From the NCBI GenBank assembly GCA_020845475.1, contig JADLFN010000067.1, positions 1-44,047 of the forward strand: a stretch of 44,047 nucleotides of DNA. Reading direction: 5' to 3'. The notes under the pieces were generated by a model that did not search any database, was not told the origin of the DNA, and saw only the letters and a program-made list of their open reading frames with translations. The DNA is from Planctomycetota bacterium (GTDB lineage: Bacteria; Planctomycetota; UBA8742; UBA2392). Below, one piece after another: positions 12,201 to 17,773 of this stretch. Within the stretch, counting starts at the first letter, position 1, and each line of letters opens with the position of its first letter. A program made the position numbers and the translations under genes.

Positions 12201-14722
12201 CGCGCGTGAGCGTGGGCACGGGCGGTTCTGAACTCAACGGGGACAGCACCGCCGTTCAGGTGTCAGCCGATGGCCGCTATGTGCTGTTCACCTCCGATGC
12301 CGACAACCTCTCGACTGATCCACGCCGCATCACCGGCAAACCCATGACGTATCTGCACGATCGGCAGGCCAACACAACAACCCAGGTCGGCACGCTCATT
12401 GACAAGGGTTCCGTCAATGCCGTGGGAGTCGTCGGGAGTCTGATGACGGTTGACGGCCGCTATGTCGTGTTCACGCGCGGCCAGGACATTGGCGCCGGCT
12501 GGATCAATGGCCAGCCCACGTCGGAGATCGTTTTCCTCGATGTTCAAAGCGGCGTCGCGCAGTGGGAATTCCCGACTGTCGATGGATCTCCGGCCAGCGT
12601 CGGCATCTGGCTGCACGACATGACTCCGGACGGGCGATTAGTTCTGTTCTCAGCCGAAGACGGCAATTTTGTGGCCGGCGACACGAACGGCCACTCTGAC
12701 GTATTCCTCTACGATCGCACCAGCAAGACCACGCGCAAGATCAGCAACGGCGTGGGCGGCGCGCAGGCAAATCAAGACAGCTACACTGGTGTGATCTCCG
12801 CCAACGGTCGTTTCGTTGCCTTCAACTCTATCGCCAGCAACCTAGTGGCGGGTGACACCAATAATGACTACGACGCGTTCTTGGTGGACCTGAGCACGGA
12901 AACCACCGTGCGCGTGAGCTTGACTGCCTCCTCCGCTCAATCTGCAGGCGGAGGTTCGGCCGTTGCAGTGTCCAACGATGGCCAGACTGTCGTGTTCGCC
13001 AGCCAGGCCTCCGATCTCGTGCCCGGCGACACCAATGGCTTCTCGGATCTGTTCGTGCGCGACCGCGCGGCATCCACCACCACACGCATCTCAGTTTCTT
13101 CATCAGGTGGGGAGGCCGATTACGGCGCGCAGTCCACATTCAAAATGCTGCCTCGCGCCGACGGCATTTACTGCAACAGCGGCGCGACCAACCTCGTTTC
13201 GGGTGACACGAACGCCAGCATCGACGTGTTCTTCCTGCCCATGTCCACGACGGCTAGAACCGGCCCGCGGATTTCGGCATTGGCGCCGGCCATCGCGCTC
13301 CCTGGCGCAGCTCTGGAGATTTTCGGCCATGGATTCTCGAGCGTGGCCTCTGCCAACACTGTGCTCGTGGGCGGAGTCGCGGCCACGGTCACTTCGGCAT
13401 CCTTCTCCAGGCTCGTGGTTACGCTGCCCGCCGCCGCCACCGATGGCCCGGTGCTCGTGGCCCTTTCGGATCAAGTCAGCAATCCTGTTACGCTTCGCGT
13501 CGGGGTGCGCCGCACATCCGTTTCTGCTTCGGGTACACAAACCAATGGCGCCAGTTCCGCCGCCGGCATTTCGACCGATGGACGCTTTGCGCTGTTCACC
13601 AGCGCAGCTACGAACCTGGTCAGCGGCGACACGAATGGATTCGTAGACGTATTCGTAAAGGACTCGCTGACCGGTAAAATCGAACGCATCAGCATGGGCC
13701 TGGCCGGCGCAGAGCCCAACGCCGACTGCCTCAATCCCTGCTTGTCCGGCGATGGCCGCTTTGTCGCCTTTGAGTCCGATGCCAACAACCTCGTCGCCGG
13801 CGACACCAACGGCGTGCGTGACATATTTGTTTACGACCGCGCTCGCAAGGTCATGCGCATTTACTCCAAGCCGCTGGCCGGCGGCCAATCCGACGGGCAC
13901 TCGCGCAGCGCCAGCTTCTCCGCTGATGGCTCCTATTTGGCCTTTGAGTCCGACGCGACCAACCTGGTCGCCGGTGACACCAACGGCGTCACGGACGTCT
14001 TCGTGGCCTGGTTCTGGATTCAGTGTGTGCGTTACCGCCTCAGCGTTGACAGTTCCGGCAACGAGGCGAACGGCCCCTCGTTCAAGCCGCGCGCGTCTTT
14101 CAGTGCCGATGCTGTGGTGTTCGAATCCGACGCGACCAATCTGGTCACGGGCGACACCAACGGCGTGCGCGACGTCTTTGTTCACCATCGCGGCCCGGCG
14201 ACCACGATCAGGATCAGTGTTGCCACGGGCGGCGCTCAGGGCAACGGCGCATCCTCGCACGGCGTCATCAGCGCCGATGGCACGCTGGCTGCGTTCCAGT
14301 CCGATGCCGGCAATCTTGTGGCCGGCGACAACAACAACCGCACCGACGTGTTTGTTTTCAATCCGGCAACGTCGGTCACCATTCGCGCCAGCGTGGACAG
14401 CGCGGGCGTTCAGGGCAACGACGACTCGACACAGCCGGCGCTTTCGGCTCATGGCCGCTGGGTTGTATTCCAGTCCGCCGCGACAAACCTCGTGGCCGGA
14501 GACACCAACGCAGCGGACGACGTTTTCGTGCGCGATCTCCAGGCTGCACTGACGGTGCGCCAGAGCCTTTCCGCCGCGGGCGTACAGGGTAACGGTCACT
14601 GCGGCGCACCCTTCATCAGCGCCTCGGGTGATTGTGTGTTCTTTGATTCGCTGGCGGACAATCTTATCAGTGGAGACACCAACGGCGTTGCAGACGCCTT
14701 TACCAAACCGCGAACACCGTGA
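3221..14722 (+). CDS. Giant multidomain surface lipoprotein (putative-Ig, invasin-like, IPT/TIG and beta-propeller)
   Basis: The product is about 3,833 residues. The ATG at 3221 has AAGGAG at 3209-3214 and starts a lipoprotein signal (MRLTGMAGLTLALIALCLVG before Cys21); an upstream GTG at 3185 lacks both. After the Cys comes a poly-Gly tether. Domain order: twelve He_PIG putative-Ig repeats (about residues 50-1150, hallmark GALPAGL then SGTP); sixteen invasin/bacterial-Ig-like repeats (about 1155-2850, hallmark QP then VAG, ANPGGSTLSGTL, NGVATF); IPT/TIG domain 1 (about 2852-2932); a TolB/WD40-like propeller with seven blades (about 2933-3345); IPT/TIG domain 2 (about 3347-3429); and a second seven-blade propeller (about 3430-3832). 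Blades carry SADGRFVAF and GDTNGxxDVFV motifs. A long cell-surface stalk with adhesive or binding heads is inferred; no catalytic residues are evident. Confidence 0.9.
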   Translation: MRLTGMAGLTLALIALCLVGCGGGDNGGGGGGGGGGGGTILLPPSVYPPPTGSTGGFQVLIDATEGQYYSFLATGTGGAVPYSWTAPGLPAGLALAQGTPTAVVSGTPTVPGTTQFTISYSDISGASGSLSLQLTVQPAPPAFFFNTLFLPDAVQGQPYSEPISVSGGSAPYSWGTLFGSLPPNLSLGASGSPNNTISGMAGTPGTYNFMVRCTDVNGDYCVRGYSFVIRPRDITLSPSTLPAGSEGGAYSFSYSALGGTGTGYTYAISSGSLPAGITLSAAGLFSGSPSVAGTFNFDVTVTDSGIGSNTYSQSITVYPAATALQILTAAILPNADQNRPYSVNFSAVGGTGQGYAWTVYQGTLPHGTALAAAGSPMTTLSGVPQYSTVYTFTLRVTDSALNTTIKGFQVYVAPGGQPVAIINSSPLPSTRIQVAYTFNLQASLGTPGYIWHLDSGALPPGLSFGSPVGSTWNISGSPSSLGTFQFTVSVTDLLNQRAVRTFDLTITPPPLLTITSSGSLPNGQTGTAYVQDIFAYGGTQSGFQWTLTAGALPPGLNFSATGTPYTTLSGTPSAVGNYVFELTVTDAATNTAFLQFSLTINPPPGVLAIMTQGLPDGAIGATYSQQISATGGFGSYTWSIIAGALPAGLSISSGTPTGTISGTPGAAGTFNFTIQVTDSLAATAQRAFTMEVSTYALRIQLKLPAQGVVGQTYSDSFTAEGGVAPYSWTMVTGALPAGLSLTSGTPDATISGTPTTAGVYYSRLRVRDSLGWFDYLQLRFIVRPAAAGALTIINTTLPEIDTGSEIHEPLIAAGGTPPYAWSVVGALPGTLQLLPCGDYAALRGGTTGGSSPMTIQVTDSASNVFQRVLNLNVFGSFYSNDDAFGPSTVGTPASFPITTYGGTGAFTWSIIEGALPAGMTLTPGTPDATVSGTPTQAGAYFFRVRVVDAAGWNLEQTIVGEVFAAGVTLSLDVAYTSRMANGATGSGYYDGVFPTGGTGPYTWRVKRGFLPKGLSFAASQTVGYTVVQGTAQFGGYFVVVIEVTDTSSSVSVERALHLGITPGGPAFSTLSLPNATWGSPYNQSITCNQNYSSGITWLMRSGSLPPGMSLNMSGDPSTTLSGTCSVAGSYTFELSALGPAGTAPYRQFTVNVTGGPKLQFLVQPSNTVAGQVISPPVQVEVTDGSGTRIPTATNAVTIALDQNPSGSILGGTLTVNAVAGVATFNNLTLSVPMPGSQHTLRATATGLTDATSWPFQSLNPAASGVRLAFVAHPSNTVAGQNIAPAITVEVQDAYGLRDTTSTASVTVAIDFNAGGAVLTGTLTQAAVAGLATFSTVSLNRSGTGYTLKASAAGLQGALSAGFNVTPDVATKLVLVETLYTFESGIPYSLPVRVQVCDQFDNLVPTASHLITLSDNPAGPAFTLSGTTVLSAVNGIATFNGLTCTAAAGGVGCTILANATGLAQGSSSPFRIVTSRSTSGPIRAKFVSEPIDCDAGQGFSVVVELVQQGDIRAWGATNNITLSIWTSPSGPGPSASLSGSLTTACVDGRATFSGLSINRAGGFFQLRGVGAGLPGGWPNPEAISRSFSVRPGAASQVIFATQPADVGVSTAFNPDVEAQLADSFGNYVTSGAPSVAVAIDANPGAASLLGNSTVNANGGRARFIGLGLTKPGRNYRLSVASTGLGGALSNQFHVIGPAAVLSLLGSINPNNALPNTALSMTFEIQDVAGTRVTAGTHLVTVALESNPGATTLSGTLSASSSGGTVSFGNVRVQGPGVGFKLVATATGLAPGVTGTFNVIGPLATMQLNGVNTDVAAGVASSFPIQLVDALGNVMTNATNTVNVSLGANPGGSTLSGTTSVTAASGVASFGNLSINNPASGYTLVFTCTGLPSLTVGPFDVLSATTPYSLAFGTQPQNTYVGGTFGCTVRIRSVSGSTLTGSTLPITLALFNEPQGAVLGGNVTVNAVNGVATFSGLTCSKKGTTLRLYAACANLRTAQSNTFNVEGAPVALSVTSQPRNSLAYNNVGTVAFAIVDADGSPVTRFNTSVSLALSGGSAGAVLASTPGTPVSTTNGTVLFTNVNVSLVGVGYVITASASGLTPASTEPFDIVAAAGTPARLTISMQGGSGKAGVALDPAPQIAIRDALNTFLATATTAVTASVYSGPTGAALSGSVTVNAVNGIATFSNLLPNMVGAFVIRYSATGCTPVNSITVNVMPGFGAASQLVFGSVQSAYAANQVMWPSVGVSVQDAAGNVVTTYTTPVTIALLNNPGSATLTGTLTAVPVNGVATFNTLSLNVLANGYTFGASSGTLTQGVSAAFDVITPGVAAKLSFYTQPPSAAAPGVVFSSPVRVEVVDARGVLVPSATHAVTISFSANPGSATLGGTLTVNAVAGVATFSGLSISAAANGYKLLASSGSFTTAMSQEIDVGVTGVAAGLRFSMQPAGAHSGMPLDPVTKVQVIDVFGNVVASSSNSITLALPSTMTGATLSGTLTVAAVNGEATFSNTILTGTSASYRFEASSGALKGATSNLFLLSAAPVEIAYAQQPTNVVAGAFVWAPVKVEFRDGAGLRLTSVNRLVTIALGANPGGSTLSGTLSVQAVNGVAVFNNLWLNKAATGYTLIASAQGFALVTSVGFSVVAGAPVGMSFTVQPPNALAGVALSPAPTVAVTDAYGNPATSATGLVQLTLAANPGDSIVQGTTQVALSQGQAVFADLALLTPATGYSLSATLSGYATATSASFDISAGAPRCLLFRVQPSWTAGGSSISPAIQVELRDMHGALCASATNSITIALGANPGGSTLSGTLTQAAVGGVATFANLSLNNNGAGYTLTASSAGTAAATSRPFDIAPNPAPVLHELWPPMVRGGIGAAIYGTGFSTTLANNNVSFGGAGATVVSASAQKLVVTVPLSVASGNLTVTVAGRTSAVLAYQVGPVRCNFANSGAQDAALHNSWSSASPDGRYVIFASTDTALVAGDTNFRRDVFLRDTVAGTTTRVSVGTGGSELNGDSTAVQVSADGRYVLFTSDADNLSTDPRRITGKPMTYLHDRQANTTTQVGTLIDKGSVNAVGVVGSLMTVDGRYVVFTRGQDIGAGWINGQPTSEIVFLDVQSGVAQWEFPTVDGSPASVGIWLHDMTPDGRLVLFSAEDGNFVAGDTNGHSDVFLYDRTSKTTRKISNGVGGAQANQDSYTGVISANGRFVAFNSIASNLVAGDTNNDYDAFLVDLSTETTVRVSLTASSAQSAGGGSAVAVSNDGQTVVFASQASDLVPGDTNGFSDLFVRDRAASTTTRISVSSSGGEADYGAQSTFKMLPRADGIYCNSGATNLVSGDTNASIDVFFLPMSTTARTGPRISALAPAIALPGAALEIFGHGFSSVASANTVLVGGVAATVTSASFSRLVVTLPAAATDGPVLVALSDQVSNPVTLRVGVRRTSVSASGTQTNGASSAAGISTDGRFALFTSAATNLVSGDTNGFVDVFVKDSLTGKIERISMGLAGAEPNADCLNPCLSGDGRFVAFESDANNLVAGDTNGVRDIFVYDRARKVMRIYSKPLAGGQSDGHSRSASFSADGSYLAFESDATNLVAGDTNGVTDVFVAWFWIQCVRYRLSVDSSGNEANGPSFKPRASFSADAVVFESDATNLVTGDTNGVRDVFVHHRGPATTIRISVATGGAQGNGASSHGVISADGTLAAFQSDAGNLVAGDNNNRTDVFVFNPATSVTIRASVDSAGVQGNDDSTQPALSAHGRWVVFQSAATNLVAGDTNAADDVFVRDLQAALTVRQSLSAAGVQGNGHCGAPFISASGDCVFFDSLADNLISGDTNGVADAFTKPRTP
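3380..6680 (+). repeat. Array of about 12 He_PIG (putative Ig) coding repeats
   Basis: Twelve units of roughly 85-95 codons each carry a W-x-x-x-x-GALPxGL motif followed about 15-20 residues later by SGTPxxxGxYxF. Unit 9 (about 5640-5830) is degenerate: the second half reads RGGTTGGSSP rather than the SGTP motif. Nucleotide identity between units is moderate, so the array is old rather than freshly expanded. Confidence 0.75.
6684..11770 (+). repeat. Array of about 16 invasin-like Ig coding repeats
   Basis: Sixteen units of about 105 codons follow the plan LxFxxQPxxxxAG, VxVxDxxGxxV, VTxALxxNPGGSTLSGTLT, NGVATFxxLSLN, YTLxASxxGL. Some segments are nearly identical at DNA level, such as GTCAATGCCGTGGCCGG at about 6862 and 10381, which suggests continuing recombination or gene conversion between units. 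Units 3, 4, 8 and 9 are the most diverged. Confidence 0.75.
11776..14716 (+). repeat. Duplicated IPT/TIG plus seven-blade propeller module
   Basis: Module 1 spans about 11776-13255 and module 2 about 13261-14716. Each begins with an IPT/TIG domain (YGTGFSTTLANNNVSFGG in the first, FGHGFSSVASANTVLVGG in the second). Each is followed by seven propeller blades of about 57-60 codons with a DGRxVxFxS strand and a GDTN loop. Blades 2 and 3 of module 1 have lost the GDTN loop, while every blade of module 2 keeps it or a close variant (GDNN in blade 5). Confidence 0.75.
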
Positions 14723-14810
14723 GCCCGCCCGCCAACCCGCCCCAAAAGCGGCCCGGCGAAATTCACACCGCCATTTCAAATTGAAGGCAGAACTTCACCC
14801 CAACGCCGCG

Positions 14811-15263
14811 TCAACCTGTCCTTGCTCGTACAGACACCATAAAGCCGAGATACTCGCCCGCGTTGCCCGTGGGCACCGTGACATCGAAATCGAAGTAATG
14901 GGCCTCGTTCGTGATCGTGATCGGGCGGCGGATGCGCGAATCCCACTGCGCACGCTGATCCGTTTGCCCAAGTGGCGCGGCTACGGTGCTTGTGATGCCG
15001 CCATTGAGATAAATGATCGCGTTGCCGTTGCCGTCAGCGTCCACGTTCATGTCCACGCTAAAGCGCGTGTCCATCACGGGCGCGAAGCGCCTCTGACCGA
15101 AGCGAGGCTCCAGTGGAGTCTCGCAAGGGTATACGCACGGGAGCTGCCACTCCAAACCGCCGAGCGTGTTGAACAGCGAATCCGTGCTCGTCGGCGAGCC
15201 CGTGCCGTTGTGCGTCTCGCCAAAGGCCGCGCCATGGCAGAGGCAATTACTCCACCCATCTAA
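14811..15263 (-). pseudogene. Orphan C-terminal protein fragment, no start codon
   Basis: On the minus strand an open frame of about 150 codons begins directly after a TGA at 15266-15264 inside the 39-nt scar and ends at 14811. The translation looks like real folded protein rather than shadow: it is balanced in composition, with segments such as NGTGSPTSTDSLFNTLGG, MDTRFSVDMNVDADGNGN and EAHYFDFDVTVPTGNAGE. It has no ATG and no ribosome-binding site near its beginning; the only candidate is an internal TTG at 15155. It is best read as the 3' end of a gene whose front was lost at a junction marked by the scar. The family is not recognised; the second half resembles beta-rich secreted domains. 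Confidence 0.5.
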
Positions 15264-15300
15264 TCAATTATCCACGCCAAGATTTCGGTCAGGGGGACAT
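15262..15300 (-). repeat. 39-nt shared scar sequence, copy B
   Basis: This is the partner of 2665-2703 (31 of 39 identical by eye). It abuts the first codon of the orphan fragment and supplies the in-frame TGA that closes it upstream. Together the copies mark breakpoints of two independent gene remnants about 12.6 kb apart. Confidence 0.55.
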
Positions 15301-15386
15301 TCGGTCGGCTTTGGGCTGTGGAATCTGTTGCGTCTTTCGGGCCGACTGCCAGCAATCTGGCACCCCTAACTGCACCCTTTATGCCA

Positions 15387-15414
15387 TTGGATTGCGCGCT
15401 TGTAGCGTTAGAAT
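15387..15414 (+). promoter_or_regulatory. Possible sigma-70-type promoter for the Ser/aromatic-rich TPR protein gene
   Basis: TTGGAT (15387-15392) and TAGAAT (15409-15414) are separated by 16 nt and lie about 80 nt before the preferred ATG at 15496. The -10 is a five-of-six match to TATAAT. The call is by consensus matching only. Confidence 0.35.
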
Positions 15415-15495
15415 GATTCCGGGGCCCCTGTTGTGAACGAACGTTCTACGTTTGGGCCTGTCTGTTTTTGGCCCACGCAAGGTCGAGGCCAATTC

Positions 15496-17346
15496 ATGAA
15501 GACTCTTAGATACCTCACGGTCTGTGCCTTCCTGGTGTTGGGCGTAAGCATGTTGGCCACGCCAACCGACGCGCAGCGTGCGATCGGCGGACGCGGCTCC
15601 AGCGGCGGTTCGAGCGGATCCAAGAGCGGCGGCGCGGCGCCGTCGGGCGGTTCACGCGCCAGCGGTGGCTCCGTGCCTTCAAGTGGTTCGCGCAGCAGCT
15701 CGCCTTCGAGCAGCGGCGGTAGCCGCGTCAGTGGCAAGTCTTCTTCGGCACCGTCAACGCCACGCTCAAGTACACCTTCGCCAGCACCCTCTTCGCCGCG
15801 CGCCTCTTCGCCTTCGCGCAGCGCTACGCCTTCGCCTTCGCGCAGTGCTACACCCAGCCCTGCGCCTTCCTCGCGCAGCACTTCGCCTTCATCGCGCAGC
15901 GGCACCCCGCGCGTCGAAGATTCAACACCTTCCAACTCGCGGCGCGTAAATGACAGCTACCCCGCGCCCTCTTCGCGCAGCAGCACGCCCGTGCCCACGA
16001 ACGTGCGGCGCACCGGTTCGGGCGTGCCCGACCTGCGCAAAGCCGAACCGGACAGCTCGCGTCTGGCGCGTAACACCAATACGTCGCGCAGCAACACACC
16101 CGAGCGCAGCACACGCAGCATCACCGAGCGCCCGACTACCGCCCGCCACGATTTCGTCAACGTAAGCCGCGCCAATAGTCGCGGCACCACGACGCGCGTG
16201 GCTGGGCCGAGCCCGATTTCAGAACGCAGCACGCTGACCAGTTTCCGCACCACTGGGTTCAGCTCGCGCTCGCACACAGGCAGCGGCTATGCCACACGGT
16301 CGCATGGCGGCGGCTGGGGCGGATACAGCCACAACTGGTATCGCCCGGGTTGGTTTGCCGGCTGGAATTGGGGCGGTCGCTGGGGCAGCTTCTCGATCGG
16401 GTGGCACTTCCCCTCACATTACAGTTGTGGCTGGGGCTACTGGCCCGGCTATTGGTCGGGCAGTTGGAGCAGCGGCGTTTACTTCGGCAGTTTCGCGGCA
16501 GCATTCCTGATCGGCAACGCCTGGCACATCACGGCCTACCCGAGCTACTACGGCTACTACGGGCACGGCTGCTACAACTATTATCCATGGCACAGCTTCC
16601 GTCGCTATCACCGTTATCACCATCATGGCTTCTCGGTTTGCGTGCATCGGCCTTACTGGTACGACTACAGCATCTGGTGGGATTACCGCCCGTACAGCCT
16701 CGGCTACACGCGCTACGTGTATGAGAACCTTTACGATGATGGCTACGACGACGGCTACGATCGCGGGTACGAAGATGGCGCCGAAGACAGCAGCGCCTAT
16801 CGCGATAGCCGCGAGCGCGAGTCCCTACATCGCCCTGCTCGTGAAGACAAAGAACGCGATCGCAAGCGCGGCAACGCCGCCGAGGAATACTCCCATGAAA
16901 TGGAGCGCGGATATGAGGCCTTTGAATCAGGCGATTACGAAGCTGCAACTCGCGCATTCAAGGAAGCGGTGATCCTTGACCCGGCCAACGCCGACGCCAA
17001 GTTGAATCTAGCCTTGGCTGCGTTTGCTTCGGGCAAGTACTCGTTTGCGGCCTTTGGCATTCGCCGCGGCCTTTCGCAGGACGAAGGCGCGGCATCGCAG
17101 GATATTGACTTGCGCGCCCGTTACCGCGACGGCGAAGTTTTGTTGCGGCAACTGGCAGATCTCGATGCGGCGATCAAGAAGGAGCCGGATGCCGACAAAC
17201 TGCTTGTGCAGGGTTTCGTGCGGCTGTTCAGCGGAGACAGTGAGGGCGCGGCGCAGTCGTTGGAACGCGCGGCGGCCTATTCCCCACAGGACGAAACGGT
17301 CAAGGCGCTCTACAAGGCCACGCTGGAGAGGTTGGAAAAGAAGTAG
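15496..17346 (+). CDS. Secreted Ser/Arg/Pro-rich and Tyr/Trp/Gly/His-rich protein with C-terminal TPRs
   Basis: The product is 616 residues. The ATG at 15496 begins a Sec signal peptide (MKTLRYLTVCAFLVLGVSML, cleavage likely after TDA); an upstream in-frame GTG at 15433 would bury it. Residues about 28-250 are a low-complexity Ser/Arg/Pro/Thr region, coded by imperfect repeats of CGCGCAGC and CCTTCG. Residues about 270-405 are extremely rich in Gly, Tyr, Trp and His (GYYGHGCYNYYPWHSF, RRYHRYHHHGF). Next comes an acidic Tyr/Gly patch with repeated DDGY (about 413-431). Residues about 464-615 form tetratricopeptide repeats (GYEAFESGDYEAATRAFKEA, then LDPANADAKLNLALAAF). TPRs normally mediate protein contacts. 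The aromatic block resembles adhesive or matrix proteins only in composition. Function unknown. A strong terminator follows at 17372. Confidence 0.85.
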   Translation: MKTLRYLTVCAFLVLGVSMLATPTDAQRAIGGRGSSGGSSGSKSGGAAPSGGSRASGGSVPSSGSRSSSPSSSGGSRVSGKSSSAPSTPRSSTPSPAPSSPRASSPSRSATPSPSRSATPSPAPSSRSTSPSSRSGTPRVEDSTPSNSRRVNDSYPAPSSRSSTPVPTNVRRTGSGVPDLRKAEPDSSRLARNTNTSRSNTPERSTRSITERPTTARHDFVNVSRANSRGTTTRVAGPSPISERSTLTSFRTTGFSSRSHTGSGYATRSHGGGWGGYSHNWYRPGWFAGWNWGGRWGSFSIGWHFPSHYSCGWGYWPGYWSGSWSSGVYFGSFAAAFLIGNAWHITAYPSYYGYYGHGCYNYYPWHSFRRYHRYHHHGFSVCVHRPYWYDYSIWWDYRPYSLGYTRYVYENLYDDGYDDGYDRGYEDGAEDSSAYRDSRERESLHRPAREDKERDRKRGNAAEEYSHEMERGYEAFESGDYEAATRAFKEAVILDPANADAKLNLALAAFASGKYSFAAFGIRRGLSQDEGAASQDIDLRARYRDGEVLLRQLADLDAAIKKEPDADKLLVQGFVRLFSGDSEGAAQSLERAAAYSPQDETVKALYKATLERLEKK

Positions 17347-17371
17347 CGTACCCAACAAGTGCAAGAGCGAT

Positions 17372-17400
17372 GAACCGAGGGCCAGCCCTCGGTTCTTTCG
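17372..17400 (+). terminator. Rho-independent terminator
   Basis: GAACCGAGGG (17372-17381) pairs perfectly with CCCTCGGTTC (17386-17395) across a CCAG loop, followed by TTTCGTT. It lies 25 nt after the stop of the secreted TPR protein gene and fits termination of that transcript. Confidence 0.8.
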
Positions 17401-17427
17401 TTACGGCTGACGCGATAGTTTACAATT

Positions 17428-17458
17428 TTGCTTGATTTGCGCGTTTTGATGTTATATG
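17428..17458 (+). promoter_or_regulatory. Possible promoter of the candidate structured RNA
   Basis: This AT-rich patch lies between a terminator and a GC-rich structured region. TTGCTT (17428-17433) and TTATAT (17452-17457) are spaced 18 nt apart. An overlapping alternative -35, TTGATT, gives only 14-15 nt. Transcription would begin near 17464. Confidence 0.4.
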
Positions 17459-17463
17459 CTTAG

Positions 17464-17735
17464 CGTGTGGCAATTGAAAACTGAAGTCGCAAGAACAGAC
17501 CTCTGGAGTCGGGGCACGGTCTCTGAACATGCACCCTGAACGCTTCGGCTCCCCGGTTTCACGACCCGGACCTGCTCGAACCCCTGCCGACCGGCAGACG
17601 ACGAGATCCCCGCAGGTGCCCACCGTCCGGGTCTCTCTCGGGCGCGCGATGCGCGCTCGCACATTTCGGCGCTTGGCGCCAATGCGACTTCGGGGCCTTT
17701 GGTGTGCCGCATCCCCTTGCCAAAGGCCCCTTCTC
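17464..17735 (+). ncRNA. Candidate structured non-coding RNA, unassigned family
   Basis: No credible protein gene lies here, but the sequence is full of nested exact complements. A closing stem pairs GAAGTCGCA (17483-17491) with TGCGACTTC (17683-17691). Inside it are four arms. Arm 1 is GGAGTCGGGGC/GCTTCGGCTCC (17505-17515/17542-17552, with wobbles). Arm 2 is GACCCGGAC/GTCCGGGTC (17563-17571/17625-17633), enclosing CCTGC/GCAGG and the hairpin CTGCC-GACC-GGCAG (17584-17597). Arm 3 is GCGCGC-GAT-GCGCGC (17642-17656). Arm 4 is GGCGC-TTG-GCGCC (17668-17680). An 11-bp hairpin follows immediately. I looked for SRP, tmRNA, RNase P and 6S hallmarks and did not find them. It could instead be a long leader of the DUF2007-like gene, which starts 38 nt later. 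Confidence 0.5.
17692..17730 (+). terminator. Strong hairpin at the end of the candidate RNA
   Basis: GGGGCCTTTGG (17692-17702) pairs perfectly with CCAAAGGCCCC (17720-17730) over a 17-nt loop, followed by TTCTCTGCTT. It directly abuts the closing stem of the candidate RNA. The T-tract is imperfect, so it may be a terminator, an attenuator or simply a further arm. Confidence 0.45.
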
Positions 17736-17773
17736 TGCTTGCAACGTCCCATGACATCAGCCACACTTAGTGA

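Larger units (their letters stand above)
14723..15495. other. Gap of about 770 bp with an orphan coding remnant and a shared scar
   Basis: No intact gene is seen. The interval holds a minus-strand open coding remnant (14811-15263) that lacks a start, the second copy of the 39-nt scar (15262-15300), and a plausible sigma-70-type promoter for the next gene at 15387-15414. A clear rho-independent terminator for the giant lipoprotein gene was not found right after its stop. Confidence 0.6.

Noticed and set aside
14110..14140. tRNA-like TTCGAATCC string
   Set aside because: It lies inside the propeller coding repeats (coding for FESDATN) with no cloverleaf around it; no tRNA was seen in the window.
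13103..14779. Long minus-strand ORF (558 codons) opposite the propeller region
   Set aside because: It is antisense to the second propeller module; its apparent repeats are reverse complements of the GDTNGxxDVF repeats, with no start signal or family match.
15577..15990. CRISPR-like or regulatory short repeats
   Set aside because: The CGCGCAGC and CCTTCG repeats are irregular in spacing and explained by the Ser/Arg/Pro-rich coding sequence. No CRISPR array was found anywhere in the window.
17464..17735. Assignment of the structured region to SRP RNA, 6S RNA, tmRNA or RNase P RNA
   Set aside because: Key sequence hallmarks such as the SRP GGAAG/AGCAG loops, the tmRNA tRNA-like end or the RNase P P4 core were not found on either strand.
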